Counted from the first letter of the stretch, positions 43,125 to 52,384 are shown. The stretch: 64,000 bases of DNA from Ruminococcus flavefaciens (GCF_900116855.1 NZ_UETD01000003.1:248001-312000), one strand, 5' to 3'. Numbers and translations are program-made. Notes: a model not told the origin generated them from the sequence alone.

Positions 43125-44081
43125 TTGCAGAAAATAAAGTCGGCTCTGCCCTCACTCATATCCCTTGCTCTTGCGGCAGGAATGGTTGCGGCAGCGGAGC
43201 TTTTACATGAAAAGGAGATAATTTTCCCCGAGATAACCGCTATCGCCATAGGAGCTCTTGCGGCTCCGCGGCAGGTATGGAACACCTCACGGCTGAGGCT
43301 GCTGCTGACCATAACCGCCTGCGCTGCGGCAGGTGTGGGAGTAGTATGGCTGGTGCCCCTGCCCCTTGCGGCACAGATACCAATAGGACTTATCCTCGCA
43401 TTTGCGCTGATAACCGCATCGGGAACCGAGTTCCTGCCTGCGGTGTCAGCCTGTGTGCTGCCCGTTCTTCTCGGTACAAGGAGTCCTGTCTATATTCTTT
43501 CCGTTATAGTCATGACATCTCTGATACTGGGAGTGCAGCTGCTCCTTGAAAAGGCAGGCATGAGGGAGAAATATGATTTCCGTCCCGTTGTACCCGACAG
43601 AGAGCTGCTGATACTCCGCGGAAAACAGATAGTATGCGCTTCAATGATATGCCTTATCCCTGCACTGTTCCACGAGATATTCTTCATAGCTCCGCCTCTT
43701 ATCGTAGGATTTGCGGAGATGAGCAAGCCTGCATCAAAGCTGAGGGAAAAGGCACCCGTCACTGTGTGGCTTATCGCCCTTGCTGCGGCAGTGGGCTGCG
43801 CTTCGCGCTATGTGATATGCGTGACACTGGGACTTCCCCTGACAATTGCGGCTGTACTGTCCTGCGGAGCCATACTCATTGCGGTAAATACCGCAAAGCT
43901 CTATTTTCCGCCCTGTGGAGCGGCTGTAACACTGCCCTTCATCATTCCCGAGGCAGCTCTGCTGAAGTTCCCCTTTGAGCTGACCGCAGGCTATGTTGTG
44001 CTTACTGCGGCAGTGTTCCTGTTCTTCGGCGAGAGACCGCTTGCTCCCGTAAGGAAAATAGCTGCGATAATACGCAGATAA
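43125..44081 (+). CDS. Multi-pass membrane protein, HPP-like
   Basis: About 318 residues, TTG start with AAAAGGTGA upstream (GTG 43116 would overlap that site). Eight to nine membrane segments in two similar halves. FPPCGAAVTLPFIIPE in the second half resembles the HPP-motif region of HPP-family membrane proteins, though the His is not conserved. Substrate unknown. Stop codon lies 3 bases before the -35 of the queuosine operon. Confidence 0.7.
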   Translation: MQKIKSALPSLISLALAAGMVAAAELLHEKEIIFPEITAIAIGALAAPRQVWNTSRLRLLLTITACAAAGVGVVWLVPLPLAAQIPIGLILAFALITASGTEFLPAVSACVLPVLLGTRSPVYILSVIVMTSLILGVQLLLEKAGMREKYDFRPVVPDRELLILRGKQIVCASMICLIPALFHEIFFIAPPLIVGFAEMSKPASKLREKAPVTVWLIALAAAVGCASRYVICVTLGLPLTIAAVLSCGAILIAVNTAKLYFPPCGAAVTLPFIIPEAALLKFPFELTAGYVVLTAAVFLFFGERPLAPVRKIAAIIRR

Positions 44082-44084
44082 GAC

Positions 44085-44113
44085 TTGACACAGGGGAGAA
44101 ATAATGGTATAAT
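44085..44113 (+). promoter_or_regulatory. Promoter of the preQ1 operon
   Basis: Perfect TTGACA (44085-44090), 17-bp spacer, TATAAT (44108-44113). Confidence 0.85.
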
Positions 44114-44118
44114 ATTTC

Positions 44119-44248
44119 TCGGAGTCCGCTCCCGACAGTTCGTTTGCGCCATCCTGTCGTTAAACAAAACCAGGGCATCTGTGAGTGCAGGGATACTGCG
44201 CTCTTAATGTGATACAGATGCGTCTGCCCATGGCAGGCGCTTTTTTGT
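44119..44248 (+). promoter_or_regulatory. Probable preQ1 riboswitch (class III-like) with terminator
   Basis: The leader holds CGACAG..CTGTCG (44133-44138 pairing about 15 bases on), a loop GTTTGCG that can pair with the downstream AAACAAAAC to form a pseudoknot, then a long arm GCATCTGT..ACAGATGC with an inner GAGTGCAG-GGATA-CTGCGCTC stem. It ends with GCGTCTGCC-CAT-GGCAGGCGC-TTTTTT, an intrinsic terminator whose first bases overlap the closing pair of the arm, so the two may be exclusive. Long extra arm and size (about 100 bases) fit class III preQ1 riboswitches known from related bacteria. Class is an inference; gene context (queD/E/folE/C/F) is firm. Confidence 0.65.
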
Positions 44249-44271
44249 TGATATTATCATGAGGTGAAGAA

Positions 44272-44697
44272 ATGTATTATCTGAAAACTTCCGCTGAGTT
44301 CGACAGCGCACACTTCCTTGCAGGCTATAAGGGCAAGTGCGCCAATATCCATGGTCACCGCTGGAAAATCGAGGTGACAGTAGCTGCGGACGCTCTTATT
44401 GAAAGCGGCGAAAAAAGAGGTATGGTCATCGACTTCGGTGACCTAAAGCACGAGGTAAGGGCTCTTGCAGACAGCTTTGACCACGCGCTTATATACGAGA
44501 CGGGTTCGCTGAAGGAGACCACTCTTGCGGCGCTCCGCGATGAGGATTTCCGCCTTATAGAGGTGGCTTACCGCCCCACAGCCGAGAACTTCGCGAGGGA
44601 CTTCTTCGGCTCACTGAGAGAAAAGGGACTTCCCGTAAAGACCGTCACGGTCTATGAGACTCCCGAAAACTGCGCTGTATTTGAGGAGGGGATATAA
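44272..44697 (+). CDS. queD: 6-carboxy-tetrahydropterin synthase QueD
   Basis: 141 residues. Makes 6-carboxytetrahydropterin from dihydroneopterin triphosphate, the second preQ1 step. Zinc and active-site pattern: FDSAHFLAGYKGKCANIHGHRW (His of FDSAH, active-site Cys and the HGH pair) and FDHALIYETG, then YETPENCAVFEE. First gene after the riboswitch; its stop overlaps the queE start by one base. Confidence 0.95.
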   Translation: MYYLKTSAEFDSAHFLAGYKGKCANIHGHRWKIEVTVAADALIESGEKRGMVIDFGDLKHEVRALADSFDHALIYETGSLKETTLAALRDEDFRLIEVAYRPTAENFARDFFGSLREKGLPVKTVTVYETPENCAVFEEGI

Positions 44698-45356
44698 TGC
44701 TGCCCGTAGTTGAAAAATTCGTGAGCATAAACGGTGAGGGCGCTCACGCAGGCGAGCTTGCGGTGTTCGTGCGCTTCCGCGGCTGTAATCTTAACTGCTC
44801 ATACTGTGACACAAGCTGGGCTAACAGCGGGAATGCTCCTGCGGAGTTTGAGACTCCCGAGGAGATAGCCGACTGGGTAAGCAAAACAGGAGTCCATAAT
44901 GTGACCCTGACAGGCGGCGAGCCCCTGCTGCACAAGGAGTGCGCCGAGGTCATAAGCCTTCTCATGGAGAGAGGCTGCCGCGTGGAGATAGAGACCAACG
45001 GAAGCATTGCCCTTGACAGACTGGCTGAGGCAGAACACAGACCAGTTTTCACCATGGACTATAAGCTGCCCTCAAGCGGCATGGAGGAGTTCATGTGCAG
45101 GAACAATTTTCGCCTGCTGAACTGCCACGATACGGTGAAGTTCGTTTCGGGCAGCATGGAGGACCTTGAAAGAGCTGCGGAGATAATTGAGCAGTACAGG
45201 CTCACGGAGCGCTGCCATGTGTACATCAGCCCCGTTTTTGGCGAGATAGAGCCTGCGGACATAGTTGAGTTCATGGAGGAGCGTAATATGAACGGAGTAA
45301 GGCTCCAGCTCCAGCTCCACAAGTTCATCTGGGAGCCTACAAGGAGGGGAGTTTAA
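44697..45356 (+). CDS. queE: 7-carboxy-7-deazaguanine synthase QueE (radical SAM)
   Basis: 219 residues. Radical-SAM cluster motif RGCNLNCSYCDTSW (CxxxCxxC) followed by TGGEPL, and ETNG. Converts 6-carboxytetrahydropterin to CDG. The short length is typical of QueE. Overlaps folE by one base. Confidence 0.95.
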   Translation: MLPVVEKFVSINGEGAHAGELAVFVRFRGCNLNCSYCDTSWANSGNAPAEFETPEEIADWVSKTGVHNVTLTGGEPLLHKECAEVISLLMERGCRVEIETNGSIALDRLAEAEHRPVFTMDYKLPSSGMEEFMCRNNFRLLNCHDTVKFVSGSMEDLERAAEIIEQYRLTERCHVYISPVFGEIEPADIVEFMEERNMNGVRLQLQLHKFIWEPTRRGV

Positions 45357-45925
45357 TGGACAGGGAAAAAATCGAATATCACGTTCTCGGACTTCTCGAA
45401 GCCATAGGCGAGGACCCGAACCGCGAGGGACTCAGGGAGACTCCTGCCCGTGTGGCGCGTATGCTTGAGGAGGTCCTTGAGGGAACTGCATATACAAATC
45501 ATCAGATAGCCGAGATGTTCGGCAAGACCTTCGACGCGGAGGGCGATCCCGATATGGACAGCGCTGTGGTCATGAAGGATATTACCGTTTTCAGCTACTG
45601 CGAGCACCATCTGGCTCTTATGTACGATATGAGCGTGAATGTGGCGTATATCCCTCACGGCAAGGTGCTGGGACTGAGCAAGATAGCCCGTATCTGTGAT
45701 ATGGCGGCAAAGCGTTTGCAGCTTCAGGAGCGTCTCGGAAAGGACATCGCAGAGATAATCTCCGAGGCGGCAGGTACTCCCGACGTAGGTGTCATGATAA
45801 GAGGCAGCCACAGCTGCATGACCGCAAGAGGTATCCGCAATGCCGAAGCAAAAACGGTGACGGGTACGTTCATGGGCGCATTCAGAGACAGCTCTGAACT
45901 GAAAGAGCTTGTGAAGTTTGACTGA
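45356..45925 (+). CDS. folE: GTP cyclohydrolase I
   Basis: 189 residues. Zinc motif FSYCEHH and SHSCMTARG, GLSKIARICDMAAKRLQLQERL, as in FolE. Turns GTP into dihydroneopterin triphosphate, feeding QueD. Placement in the queuosine operon suggests a copy dedicated to preQ1 supply. Confidence 0.96.
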   Translation: MDREKIEYHVLGLLEAIGEDPNREGLRETPARVARMLEEVLEGTAYTNHQIAEMFGKTFDAEGDPDMDSAVVMKDITVFSYCEHHLALMYDMSVNVAYIPHGKVLGLSKIARICDMAAKRLQLQERLGKDIAEIISEAAGTPDVGVMIRGSHSCMTARGIRNAEAKTVTGTFMGAFRDSSELKELVKFD

Positions 45926-45935
45926 GGAGGATACT

Positions 45936-46622
45936 ATGAAAGCATTGGTACTTTTCAGCGGCGGCGTTGACAGTACGACCTGTCTTGCCATCGCTGTTGA
46001 TAAATACGGAGCGGACGAGGTGCTCGCGCTGTCTCTTTACTACGGACAGAAGCACAGCCGCGAGCTGGAAGCCGCAAGAAAAATAGCTGCACATTACGGA
46101 GTAAAGCATAAGGAGCTTGATCTGGCGCTGATATTCGCTGACAGTGACTGCACTCTGCTGAAAGGCTCAGAGGGAGAGATACCCAAGGAGAGCTATGCGG
46201 TGCAGCTGGAAAAGACCGACGGCAAGCCTGTCTCCACCTATGTGCCCTTCAGAAACGGACTTTTCCTTGCTTCTGCGGCGAGCATCGCACTGTCAAACGG
46301 CTGCGAGGAGATATACTACGGCGCTCACAGCGATGACGCCGCAGGCAACGCCTATCCCGATTGCAGCAGCGATTTCAATGACGCCATCAACCGCGCTATC
46401 TATCTGGGAAGCGGCGGAGAACTGAGGGTAACGGCTCCCTTTATAGGCATGAACAAGGCTCAGGTCATTGCAAAGGGACTGGAGCTGGGAGTTCCCTATG
46501 AGCTTACATGGAGCTGCTATGAGGGCGGCGACAAGCCCTGCGGAGTGTGCGGGACCTGCCGCGACAGGATAGCTGCATTCAGAGCAAACGGTATCGACGA
46601 CCCTGCCATGAAAGGAGAATAA
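45936..46622 (+). CDS. queC: 7-cyano-7-deazaguanine synthase QueC
   Basis: 228 residues. PP-loop SGGVDSTT at the N-terminus and a zinc site [15 protein letters not shown] near the C-terminus. ATP-dependent formation of preQ0 from CDG and ammonia. ATG 45936 is chosen for GAGGAGG 5 bases upstream; an upstream TTG at 45918 is unlikely. Confidence 0.96.
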   Translation: MKALVLFSGGVDSTTCLAIAVDKYGADEVLALSLYYGQKHSRELEAARKIAAHYGVKHKELDLALIFADSDCTLLKGSEGEIPKESYAVQLEKTDGKPVSTYVPFRNGLFLASAASIALSNGCEEIYYGAHSDDAAGNAYPDCSSDFNDAINRAIYLGSGGELRVTAPFIGMNKAQVIAKGLELGVPYELTWSCYEGGDKPCGVCGTCRDRIAAFRANGIDDPAMKGE

Positions 46623-46623
46623 T

Positions 46624-47121
46624 ATGAGCGGAAGGACCGAAAACGAAAAGGGGAGCATAACTCTCCTCGGCAATAACAATACAAAGTATTCCTCGGACTA
46701 CGACCCGTCGGTGCTGGAGACATTCCCCAACAAGCATCCCGACAACGACTATTTCGTAAAGTTCAACTGTCCCGAGTTCACAAGTCTGTGTCCTATCACA
46801 GGACAGCCAGACTTTGCTTCCATTTACATATCCTATATCCCGGGCGAGAGAATGGTGGAGAGCAAGTCTCTGAAGCTGTATCTGTTCAGCTTCCGCAACC
46901 ACGGCGACTTCCATGAGGACTGCGTGAACATCATCATGAAGGACCTTATAAAGCTTATGGAGCCCAAGTACATTGAGGTATGGGGAAAGTTCCTGCCCAG
47001 AGGCGGCATTTCCATTGACCCCTACTGCAACTATGGCATGGCAGGTACAAAGTGGGAGCAGCTGGCGTGGGACAGACTGGCTCATCATGATATGTATCCC
47101 GAAAGTATAAACAACAGGTGA
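46624..47121 (+). CDS. queF: NADPH-dependent 7-cyano-7-deazaguanine reductase QueF
   Basis: 165 residues, short unimodular type. Catalytic Cys in [13 protein letters not shown], substrate motif [21 protein letters not shown]. Reduces preQ0 to preQ1, the last step before tRNA insertion. Final gene of the operon; its terminator has been split by an insertion (see 47124-47439). Confidence 0.96.
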   Translation: MSGRTENEKGSITLLGNNNTKYSSDYDPSVLETFPNKHPDNDYFVKFNCPEFTSLCPITGQPDFASIYISYIPGERMVESKSLKLYLFSFRNHGDFHEDCVNIIMKDLIKLMEPKYIEVWGKFLPRGGISIDPYCNYGMAGTKWEQLAWDRLAHHDMYPESINNR

Positions 47122-47123
47122 AA

Positions 47124-47439
47124 AAAGCCCCTGAGTGTTAACCGTGGTGCTTATATAGCAGCTTATGCGTAATTATGGGGAGAAAACCTTTCTGAGGAAA
47201 GGTTCTTCCCCCCATACCCCCTTTTCCAAAGACTTTATAACTGAATTTAGCCCCGACAGGGCGCTCTCAGTATTATTACTGATTTTCACATTTTGTGAGG
47301 CGCGCTCTGTCGGGGCTAAATTTAATGCTGAAAGTTTTAGGAAAGGAGTTTGAGGAAGAACCCTTTTTCAAAAGGGTTTTCCTCAATATCACCTATAAAA
47401 CTGCTGTACGAGTATCACGTTTAATCACTCAGGGGCTTT
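47124..47439 (+). terminator. queF terminator split by an insertion
   Basis: Left arm AAAGCCCCTGAGTG (47124-47137) and right arm CACTCAGGGGCTTT (47426-47439) are perfect complements but lie 288 bases apart. With the element at 47142-47420 and one TTAA copy removed, the loop would be only TTAAT. Confidence 0.8.
47142..47420. mobile_element. MITE-like palindromic element with TTAA target duplication
   Basis: 279 bases, flanked by direct TTAA copies (47138-47141 and 47421-47424). The two halves are imperfect inverted repeats along their whole length: CCGTGGTGCTTATATAGCAG against ACGTGATACTCGTACAGCAG at the ends, and a perfect AATTTAGCCCCGACAG / CTGTCGGGGCTAAATT inside. No transposase. Short ORFs inside are not coding-like. 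It sits exactly in the terminator loop of queF. Confidence 0.8.
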
Positions 47440-47454
47440 ATGTTAAATTTTGAA

Positions 47455-47520
47455 GCCTTTAGCTTTTAGCCATTAGGAAGCGGCTTCGCCGCGATGCTAT
47501 CGGGCGGATGATATCCGCCC
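47455..47520. repeat. Dispersed intergenic repeat, copy B
   Basis: GCCTTTAGCTTTTAGCCATT, AGGAAGCGGCTTCGCCGC and GGGCGGAT-GAT-ATCCGCCC; second copy of the element at 42603-42669. Nothing else recognisable is seen from 47521 to 47646. Confidence 0.7.
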
Positions 47521-47646
47521 CTGCAATGCAAATTTCGTGGGACGTCGAGGACGCCGCCCCCTACATTTCCAATTTTTCGCGTATCGCTAAATTCCGATCT
47601 ATGATTTTTTGACTGCTAAGGTACTTTCAATTCTGCTTTTTTGCTG

Positions 47647-50598
47647 TCAGTCCAGTGAGTCTGCAAGGTGGAGGAGATACTCCTGTATGCGGAGAGCGTC
47701 ACCTGAGGTGAGACCCTTTACGGACTTGTCAACATCGGCATTTGCTCTGCCCTGCTCGGTGAGAGCGTGTGCGTCGGAGCCGCCTACACCGTACTTGTTG
47801 GGATTAGCCAGTGATTGCATAATGAGTATAGCGTCTGCCAGCTCTACTGTGTCGTCACAGTTTGTATCGCCTTTCTTTGTGGGAACTATCTCCTGTGTGG
47901 AGGTAGTTACGGGCGGTACTGCGGACGTTGTGGAAGTAGTTGTTGTGGTTGTAGTAGTATTTGTTGAGGTTGATGTTGTAGTGATCGGGGGCAGCGGTCC
48001 GGGTGTATTGAGTGCGCTCTCGACAAAGCTGATGTTCCATGCAAAGGAAGCCTGCCAGTCGGGAGCCAGATCGTTGGTGCTCCATGAGGCTACGGAATCG
48101 GCGTAACACTTCTGAGCAGGTACCTTGCCGCGCTTCATTCCCATACTCTTTACATATTCATCCATAAGTCCTGAGCAGGGACCGCTGACCATTATTCCGT
48201 TCGGAGCCATGGGGAAACTGCTGTCCAGCTCATATATCCAGAATCTGTGTGAGGGATTGTTTGAGTGGTAAGAACCGTAGCCTGTGACGTAGGATATGCC
48301 GAGACCGTTTCTTCCGAAGATATAGTCCATAGCCTGAGTCATTCCGTTGAGATACTTACTATTGCAGTTTGATGCGTCATAAGCATAAGCCATGATCATG
48401 GCGTTATTAGTTATACAAGCATTTGAAGCAGGCTCATATCCTGCATGATAATCATACCCGGGTATACCGATCAAATCGGTATCCTTGGCTTCTCTGTAAG
48501 GTATACCCATTCCGTTTGAGGTGCTGTTTTCCATTTCAAGCATAGAATCTGCTGCCTGTAAGATGCTTTTCTCGATTGTCTCCTTGTCCTTTGCAGCTGT
48601 CTTATCACTGAGGTAAAGTGAAAGTGTTCCCATAGTGGTAGTATCGCTGTTATTGAAGGCGGAGTAGGTGAGCTCGTCACTCTCGGGCAGAGCTATTTCA
48701 AATGCCTTTGCGATACCTGACGCGCTGTGCTCGTTCTCATAGTCCTTCAGCTCGTTATAATACTCCTCAGCACCTGTGGTAGCGAAGAGCTCGCAGGCAG
48801 CCCAGTATGCTTCGTCCTTGACGCTGCGGTCCTCGTATATGCCTGTGCCTACATATGAGCTTTCGGGAGCGAACTGAGGATCCCTCTCATATTGTCCGAG
48901 GTCGGTATCCCATTTTTCCTTGTATGCCATTACAGCCTTCCATGAATCCTCTGCGTGTTGGAGGCATTCATGGGCGAACTCATCATCTATGCCCTCCCAG
49001 AGACGTGCAGCCTGAGCCGCGCAGGCTATCATGTTGAATGTAGCTGCATACGTTGGAGGTCTGACGATATGGGTAGGCATATAGTCTTCATCGTATATGT
49101 AGGTTTTTCCTTCAAAAGAGATGCGTTTGTGGTCATTTGCCTGATGATATACAAAGTTTGCGCAGTCCTTGCCCCATACAGGGTCATTCTCCGGATCAAC
49201 GATCATCTTGAACATCCACTCAAGCTCATACCTTGCTTCTCTGAGAGCTTCCTCAGAAGCATCGCCCTTTGACTTCTCCATTTCATACATATTCTGGAGG
49301 AGCCATACTGAGTTTGCGCCGACGATCACGTTCTTTGTATTGTCTGAGCCTGTGTACCAGCCGCCTGCTGCGTCGATGGAGTTCCTCTTGTCACCGTCAA
49401 ATTCGTTACCGTAGGCTCTTATCCACTGTGACTGGATATATGCGGTGTAGCTCTTGTGCTGTGCAGCATGAGCAAGCTTGGCTTTAATGTCCTTGGGGTT
49501 GAATGAGGTTATCTTATCTTCTGTGATGTCCTCGTCCGAACGGCTCTGGTAGTAATAGTTCATGGCGTCGGTGAGGATGCCCTTGTATACGTCATTGCCT
49601 ATACGGAACTCATGGCTGATATACTTATTATAGACCTCGCCTGTGATGGGATTTGTAAATACGTTATCCTTGTCATCCACCTCAATGGTGTATGTACCCG
49701 GATCGGTCACAGATGAGAAATCAAGTATCTGGCAGTAATCGCCTGCTGCCTCGTCATATCCTATGGGAGTACCCTTGCCTGTGAATACGGGCTCGCCGTT
49801 CTTCTTGACGGTGAAGCTGACGGGCTCGGTGATCTCCTTGCTTGTGGCGTATGTAGCCTTCTTGTCAAGCAAGGTATAATAGCCTATCTGGTTTATTCTT
49901 ACATCACTTCTGGGCGTAATGATACCCATTTCATTTGAAGGGTCCCAGAGGCATGGGGTGGAATTTGCATTCTTGTATTCCTCGCCGCAGTCCTCGCACT
50001 CAAGTGTGAGATTGTCGAATTTCAGCACTGTTCCCTCGGGGAAGCAGTCCTGAGCCTGATAAGAGCCTTCGCCGCCGTAGTGGAATTCCCATGATGCGAC
50101 CTCGATAGTTTTGGTTGCGGTAAATTCACTGTCGAAGCTGTTCTCGCCCTTTTCTATTTTGACGTTGTTCCAGCCCTGATTCCAGCTGCTGGAATTGTTC
50201 TGCCATACGCCTTCGCCGTTATCGTCATTACCTGCGATATGAGTATGGAGCTCTCCTTCGGCAGAGGCTTCTAACTCCCAGTGTACCTTGTACTTGTGCC
50301 CCTGCTCAATATGGAGATTTCTGTGGCGTATACCCAGATCCCATCTGGACTCGCCGCCGCGTTTCTTTCCGCCGGGATTGATGATAGTGATGTTAAAGCT
50401 GCCGTCCTTTACCTCGAAATCCTGCTCCGCCGGATTATTGGCGAATACAGTCCATGGCAGTATTATCCCGTTGTCGAAGCTGTTCTGTCCGAGACAATCG
50501 GCATTAGCTGTAAACGGAGCAAATGCGGCAGTGCTTACCGCAGCTACTGAAGCTGCCATCAGCTTTTGGATGAGTTTTTTTGTTGACCTGTGTTTCAT
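47647..50598 (-). CDS. Dockerin-bearing GH9 glycoside hydrolase with altered catalytic motifs
   Basis: 983 residues. Signal peptide (1-33), CBM4/9-like domain (about 34-200), CelD_N Ig-like domain (about 227-330: DVRINQIGYYTLLDKKATYAT), GH9 catalytic domain (about 345-880), Thr-rich linker, dockerin (about 913-983: GDTNCDDTVELADAILIMQS). Plan is that of a CbhA/Cel9K-type cellulosomal cellulase. However, GGWYDAGD is replaced by GGWYTGSD near residue 410, the acid-region Glu by Asp (STNDLAPDW near 841), and the HHR motif by SHR (NPSHRFW). Activity may be reduced or different. Single gene; RBS GGGAGGG. Confidence 0.9.
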   Translation of the reverse strand: MKHRSTKKLIQKLMAASVAAVSTAAFAPFTANADCLGQNSFDNGIILPWTVFANNPAEQDFEVKDGSFNITIINPGGKKRGGESRWDLGIRHRNLHIEQGHKYKVHWELEASAEGELHTHIAGNDDNGEGVWQNNSSSWNQGWNNVKIEKGENSFDSEFTATKTIEVASWEFHYGGEGSYQAQDCFPEGTVLKFDNLTLECEDCGEEYKNANSTPCLWDPSNEMGIITPRSDVRINQIGYYTLLDKKATYATSKEITEPVSFTVKKNGEPVFTGKGTPIGYDEAAGDYCQILDFSSVTDPGTYTIEVDDKDNVFTNPITGEVYNKYISHEFRIGNDVYKGILTDAMNYYYQSRSDEDITEDKITSFNPKDIKAKLAHAAQHKSYTAYIQSQWIRAYGNEFDGDKRNSIDAAGGWYTGSDNTKNVIVGANSVWLLQNMYEMEKSKGDASEEALREARYELEWMFKMIVDPENDPVWGKDCANFVYHQANDHKRISFEGKTYIYDEDYMPTHIVRPPTYAATFNMIACAAQAARLWEGIDDEFAHECLQHAEDSWKAVMAYKEKWDTDLGQYERDPQFAPESSYVGTGIYEDRSVKDEAYWAACELFATTGAEEYYNELKDYENEHSASGIAKAFEIALPESDELTYSAFNNSDTTTMGTLSLYLSDKTAAKDKETIEKSILQAADSMLEMENSTSNGMGIPYREAKDTDLIGIPGYDYHAGYEPASNACITNNAMIMAYAYDASNCNSKYLNGMTQAMDYIFGRNGLGISYVTGYGSYHSNNPSHRFWIYELDSSFPMAPNGIMVSGPCSGLMDEYVKSMGMKRGKVPAQKCYADSVASWSTNDLAPDWQASFAWNISFVESALNTPGPLPPITTTSTSTNTTTTTTTTSTTSAVPPVTTSTQEIVPTKKGDTNCDDTVELADAILIMQSLANPNKYGVGGSDAHALTEQGRANADVDKSVKGLTSGDALRIQEYLLHLADSLD

Positions 50599-50646
50599 GA
50601 TTGTTCCCTCCCTGATGTTTAGCCGCTTTCTGCGGCTGATCTCATT

Positions 50647-50674
50647 ATTATAATCGCGGCTATTTGGTTGTAAA
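50647..50674 (-). promoter_or_regulatory. Promoter of the GH9 gene
   Basis: Minus strand: -35 TTTACA (50669-50674), 16-bp spacer, -10 TATAAT (50647-50652). A GCCGC-AGAAA-GCGGC hairpin follows in the leader, just before the RBS. Confidence 0.6.
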
Positions 50675-50749
50675 TAATAACAAACTTATTTGTTGACTGC
50701 CGCGAATATATATCCATTATATACTATAATATGGGATTAGTCAAGACAA

Positions 50750-50784
50750 AAAGCCGCTCCCGATGTAATTTCGGGAGCGGCTTT
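50750..50784 (-). terminator. Terminator of the diguanylate cyclase gene
   Basis: AAAGCCGCTCCCGA / TCGGGAGCGGCTTT, perfect 14-bp stem, 7-base loop, followed by TTGTC on the minus strand. Confidence 0.85.
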
Positions 50785-50825
50785 ATCAAGAGAGGCTTTA
50801 CAAAAGCTGCACAGAATATCATATT

Positions 50826-52139
50826 TCAGCGGAATACTGTCTTTATGCAGTTTCTTCCCGCGGATTTTGCTTCATAGACCGCCTTGTCCATACGTTCAAA
50901 GGCTGTGGTGACATTATCATCGGCAGTTATGACTGTTACGCCGATACTGCAGGTGATATGACCGATCTTGCCGAATGGTTCCTCCTCGATCCGCTGACGG
51001 AGGGCGTTTGCAGTGGATATTGCTTCCTCTGAGTCGGCATTGTCCAGCACCACAATGAACTCCTCGCCGCCCCAGCGTCCTGCAACAGCCTTACGGCTGC
51101 TTATAAAGTCGGTTATCACCTCTGCAAAATGTATGAGAGCTTTATCGCCTGCGGCGTGGCCGTATACGTCATTTACGCGCTTGAAATAGTCGATATCAAG
51201 TATCATCATGGCAGCGCTGCCGCCGTTGACCCTGATGTCTTCGATGGTGTTATCCATTTCGGTCTCAAGCTGTCGGTGGTTGTATATCCCGGTGAGGGGG
51301 TCCTTCAGGGCAAGATCTTCATAGGTTTTGAGTGCGGTCATAAGCTCCTCGGCACTCTCGTGTATATCCTGTACCATGAATACAAAGCGGAAGTCATCGG
51401 GATTGCTGGTCTCGGCGCGTCTGAAAATGAGCTTTACCCAGATATATCTGCCTTCAAGGTTCTTCATAAGACAGTCGTAGGAGGATGTACGTCCGACCGC
51501 GAGGTTCTTTTTCAGATACTCGGGGTCTGTTCTCTCGAGGAAGATTGCCTGATCATCGGGTCCTATCATATTAACTATCATCATGCGCCATTCGGAGTAC
51601 TTCAGCTGCTGGTTCTGGACATCATCAGACAGCTCCGTGATACTTATGCTGTTGGTGGTATCCTTTATCAGGTCCACATACATTGAGAAAAGATAGGTAT
51701 TCTGAATTGTGCTGACTTTTTTGGTGGTCAGGGTCTCGTCTATGTACTGGCTGCTGTCCAGCTCGTCCAGCAGGAGGATATAGACCTCCTGACTGACCAC
51801 GGGATAAACGGTCATCTGTACCACATGAGTGACTCCCTCAAAGCTTATGTTTATCCTTCGGCTGTACTTTCCCACGAACTTACCCGCAGTAGGGATAAAT
51901 ACGCGGTAGTCCTCGATAACGGTGTCAGAGCTGTTGTTGAAGTGATACCAGAGCTTTTCGATAAGGTCGAGGTAGCTTCCGTCTGCGTCAAGGAGCTTTG
52001 CGAACAATCCGCGCCTTGCAAGCGCTCTGTAGGTGTCCGCTCTTCCGTCCGCAACAATTATGGCGTCAGCGTTTTTCATGGCATAACTCGTTACGTCCTC
52101 AAGAGTTATATCGTTGATGTTGTCGGTATTCACATTCAT
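50826..52139 (-). CDS. Diguanylate cyclase with GGDEF domain
   Basis: About 437 residues from MNVNTDN (52139). N-terminal region of about 270 residues with PAS-like sensor segments, then a GGDEF domain: DPLTGIYNHRQL, DIDYFKRVNDVYGHAAGD, active-site RWGGEEFIVVLDN. It should make cyclic di-GMP from GTP. The inhibitory-site RxxD is not clearly present. No membrane segment from this start. A longer form (52277) is possible but lacks an RBS. Confidence 0.9.
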   Translation of the reverse strand: MNVNTDNINDITLEDVTSYAMKNADAIIVADGRADTYRALARRGLFAKLLDADGSYLDLIEKLWYHFNNSSDTVIEDYRVFIPTAGKFVGKYSRRINISFEGVTHVVQMTVYPVVSQEVYILLLDELDSSQYIDETLTTKKVSTIQNTYLFSMYVDLIKDTTNSISITELSDDVQNQQLKYSEWRMMIVNMIGPDDQAIFLERTDPEYLKKNLAVGRTSSYDCLMKNLEGRYIWVKLIFRRAETSNPDDFRFVFMVQDIHESAEELMTALKTYEDLALKDPLTGIYNHRQLETEMDNTIEDIRVNGGSAAMMILDIDYFKRVNDVYGHAAGDKALIHFAEVITDFISSRKAVAGRWGGEEFIVVLDNADSEEAISTANALRQRIEEEPFGKIGHITCSIGVTVITADDNVTTAFERMDKAVYEAKSAGRNCIKTVFR

Positions 52140-52384
52140 GCCCCCTAAGCTGTGAAATTCGGGCACTGCCCATAGTAAGTCCTCTCCGTTCAGCCTCGGA
52201 CAGAGAAGTTTTATCTTTACATATATGATAACATATATTTGTATTTGAAATGATAATATTCTGTGAATTTTCAACAATTCAGATAACTATTTGTGATAAC
52301 TTACAAACTGAGGTCGCTTTGCTTGTGAAAAATGCAGAAAACAGAATACTTTCGGAAAAAACAGAAGAAATTTTTGAAAAGTAC

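Noticed and set aside
45353-45991. 212-residue minus-strand ORF over folE
   Set aside because: Exact antisense of a certain gene with no features of its own.
47165-47353. 62-residue ORF between queF and the GH9 gene
   Set aside because: It lies inside the palindromic element and crosses its inverted repeats; composition is not coding-like.
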